Assembly (NCBI GenBank): GCA_030609765.1
Contig: JAUWTE010000218.1
Span: 1-5,978 of the forward strand
Source: Acidobacteriota bacterium
GTDB taxonomy: Bacteria > Acidobacteriota > UBA890
Direction of reading: 5' to 3'
DNA: 5,978 bases
Shown one piece after another: positions 4,638 to 5,978 of the stretch (the stretch's first letter is position 1; every line of letters starts with the position of its first letter). A program made the translations under genes and the position numbers. The notes under the pieces are model-generated. The model saw only the letters and a program-made list of their open reading frames with translations, did no database searches and was not told where the DNA came from.

Positions 4638-5978
4638 GAGTCGCCCTCCCCGACGTATTCCTCGTTGTGCGCCTCGTAGCCCTCGGGCAGGGGACCGGAA
4701 TAGTCGAGGGGCAACTCTCCCTCGACCACTGTCTCGTTCTCGAGCCTCACGGTGACAAACTTGCGCCATTCCGGCGGATCCATCGCCGGGTAGTCCGACC
4801 TCCTGAAGTGCAGGTGCCTCGCAGAGGACCTTCTGGCCAGGCAGGCGCGAATAACGAGCTCGGCGTTGGTGAGCACGTTCAATACCTCGAGGCTTCGCAT
4901 CAACTCGTGAGGATTGCGGGCGCACAGGCGCGGTGCCTGGTTCTGCCTGAGATCCTGCAGCTTCGACAGGCCACTGCCCAGCAACTCCTCGCTCTTGGTG
5001 TCGCCGCAGTGCTCCTGCATGACCTCAGCAACGGCGGCGTTCATTTCTTTCCAGCCAAAGTCGGGGTCTCCGTCGAGCAGGGAGTAGACGCGGGACCTCT
5101 CGGCCCCCACCTGTCCATTGCCGATCGCCGATGCCGATGACAACGCCGCCGCCGATGCCGCCGCCGATGCCGCCGCCGATGCCGACTGGGCATAGTTCGC
5201 CGCATGCCGTCCGGCATAGTGGCCCGTGGTTGCAGCATGGCCGTGGCAGTTCGACGCGAAGAGCTGATCTCCGGCGGCGTACAAGCCCTCCAGGTTGGTT
5301 CTCAGGCTCCAATCGTTCACGAGCCCACCGGGGTAGCCGAAGAGCTGGCGTTCCCGCGGGCGAAAGGCCGCCGACCTCCACCCCTCTCCATAGCTTTGCA
5401 GCAGATCCTCGTCAGGATCGAAACCTGCGGCCGAATATCTTTGCAGAATGGGGATCTTCGTCTTGCCTTCCTCACCGACCATCAATCCCCAGATGGCGCG
5501 GCGCTCGTGTTCGGGCATCGAGGGCAGGTCGGCGTAGAGGGGCAGCTTGTAGCCCTGTGCCAGAAGCTCGTCTACGGGAAGGATGTCCGGACCCTGGAAC
5601 TCATAGGCGGGCAGATCCGGCTCGCAGCCGCCCTTCAGGTAAAGCTTCTGTCCGGGCGCCGGCCGATACCGTTCCGAGACCTCGGAGAGGATGTTGCCGT
5701 CCCTGTCGGCCCAGGGTATTTCGCGCCCCTCGGCATCGACCATGGAGCAGGCATACCAGGTGTTGTGCGTGTTGCCGGTGGCGTAGGGCGGAAAGCTGCG
5801 GGTACCCGACCACTCGGCCTGAACCGATTTTTCCATCATGGTGAACTCTGCCCCGGCCCTCCAGGCCATCGCGTGGCCGTCGCCGTTGCACTGAGGAGGC
5901 CTGAACTCCGAGATTCCGGGAAGCTCGGCAGAAAACAACCACAGGCGCGAGGGTCTCGACATGCACAGGATGGTCGCC
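4634..5978 (-). CDS. Fumarate reductase / AprA-like FAD-binding oxidoreductase, catalytic subunit (partial, 5' end outside window)
   Basis: The frame is open to the right edge, giving 447 visible residues. The first ATG inside (5962) is internal, because the N-terminal dinucleotide-binding GxGxxG region is missing and must lie beyond the window. Visible parts, numbered from the edge: NGDGHAMAWRAGAEF (31-45), typical of the succinate dehydrogenase / fumarate reductase / adenylylsulfate reductase superfamily; a middle capping-like region with GLMVGEEGKTKIP; the FAD-binding TNLEGLYAAGDQ (about 226-237); HGHAATTGHYAGRHAA; and a helical C-terminal domain (about 285-447) including ACLARRSSAR and RRSDYPAMDPPEW. 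The QFHPTG substrate motif of fumarate reductases is absent: the segment after AGAEF reads TMMEKSVQAEW, so the substrate is probably not fumarate or succinate. An Ala/Ser repeat (about 262-283) separates the FAD part from the helical domain. It is co-translated with the ferredoxin and presumably forms one complex with it. Confidence 0.85.
   Translation of the reverse strand, partial: ATILCMSRPSRLWLFSAELPGISEFRPPQCNGDGHAMAWRAGAEFTMMEKSVQAEWSGTRSFPPYATGNTHNTWYACSMVDAEGREIPWADRDGNILSEVSERYRPAPGQKLYLKGGCEPDLPAYEFQGPDILPVDELLAQGYKLPLYADLPSMPEHERRAIWGLMVGEEGKTKIPILQRYSAAGFDPDEDLLQSYGEGWRSAAFRPRERQLFGYPGGLVNDWSLRTNLEGLYAAGDQLFASNCHGHAATTGHYAGRHAANYAQSASAAASAAASAAALSSASAIGNGQVGAERSRVYSLLDGDPDFGWKEMNAAVAEVMQEHCGDTKSEELLGSGLSKLQDLRQNQAPRLCARNPHELMRSLEVLNVLTNAELVIRACLARRSSARHLHFRRSDYPAMDPPEWRKFVTVRLENETVVEGELPLDYSGPLPEGYEAHNEEYVGEGDS
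5145..5180. repeat. 12-bp tandem repeat (GCCGCCGCCGAT x3) inside the flavoprotein gene
   Basis: Three exact copies of GCCGCCGCCGAT lie head to tail, flanked by degenerate GCCGAT units on both sides (about 5121-5186). On the coding minus strand each unit encodes Ser-Ala-Ala-Ala, giving an Ala/Ser-rich linker in the flavoprotein. Because the unit is a multiple of three, copy-number change by slippage would keep the frame. Confidence 0.9.

Noticed and set aside
4638..4925. Upstream ATG extending the ferredoxin to 193 residues
   Set aside because: The added part overlaps the flavoprotein gene out of frame and is Arg-rich; the GTG with good ribosome site and GTGA overlap is a better start.
5145..5180. 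Short regular repeat considered as a CRISPR or iteron array
   Set aside because: Units are 12 bp, contiguous without spacers, and in frame inside a coding gene, so they encode a Ser-Ala-Ala-Ala linker.
5131..5844. 237-residue plus-strand open frame opposite the flavoprotein gene
   Set aside because: Begins in the tandem repeat and is Pro/Arg-rich without family features; the opposite strand has clear FAD-binding motifs.

Overview
The window is G+C-rich bacterial DNA with strong third-position G/C bias and tightly packed genes. It most resembles an Acidobacteriota-type genome, or a related uncultured lineage. The main reason is a full-length permease of the duplicated orphan (ADOP) type, a family strongly expanded in Acidobacteriota. 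A Tat-signal class V aminotransferase-fold protein fits such a genome but proves nothing. No phage, insertion sequence, rRNA or tRNA was seen. Taxonomy here is inference.

Layout from left to right. (1) Positions 1-566, minus strand: the N-terminal 188 residues of a Tat-exported PLP-dependent class V aminotransferase / cysteine-desulfurase-fold enzyme, running off the left edge. (2) Positions 567-818: a divergent intergenic region with one inverted and one direct repeat that could be operator sites. (3) Positions 819-3293, plus strand: an 824-residue ABC-type permease with two FtsX/MacB-like halves and no ATPase gene beside it. (4) Positions 3294-3690: mostly non-genic. It holds a stem-loop just after the permease stop, a short open stretch with coding-like codon use that looks like the C-terminal stump of a lost gene, and the promoter/operator of the next operon. 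(5) Positions 3691-4337, plus strand: a two-gene VapBC/FitAB-type toxin-antitoxin operon with an ATGA overlap; the PIN toxin has its full acidic quartet. (6) Positions 4344-5978, minus strand: a two-gene redox operon with a GTGA overlap. It comprises a fumarate reductase / AprA-like flavoprotein, truncated at its N-terminus by the right edge, followed by a small two-cluster ferredoxin.

The flavoprotein and ferredoxin very probably form one flavin/iron-sulfur oxidoreductase in which the ferredoxin passes electrons to or from the FAD. The substrate is unknown: the visible part lacks the usual fumarate/succinate HPTG signature. One ferredoxin cluster has Asp where the second Cys is expected, and the flavoprotein carries a Ser-Ala-Ala-Ala repeat encoded by a 12-bp tandem repeat. 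The toxin-antitoxin operon and gene stump between the permease and the redox operon look like a small accessory insertion. No clearly new multi-gene system is evident; the redox pair is the least conventional part.
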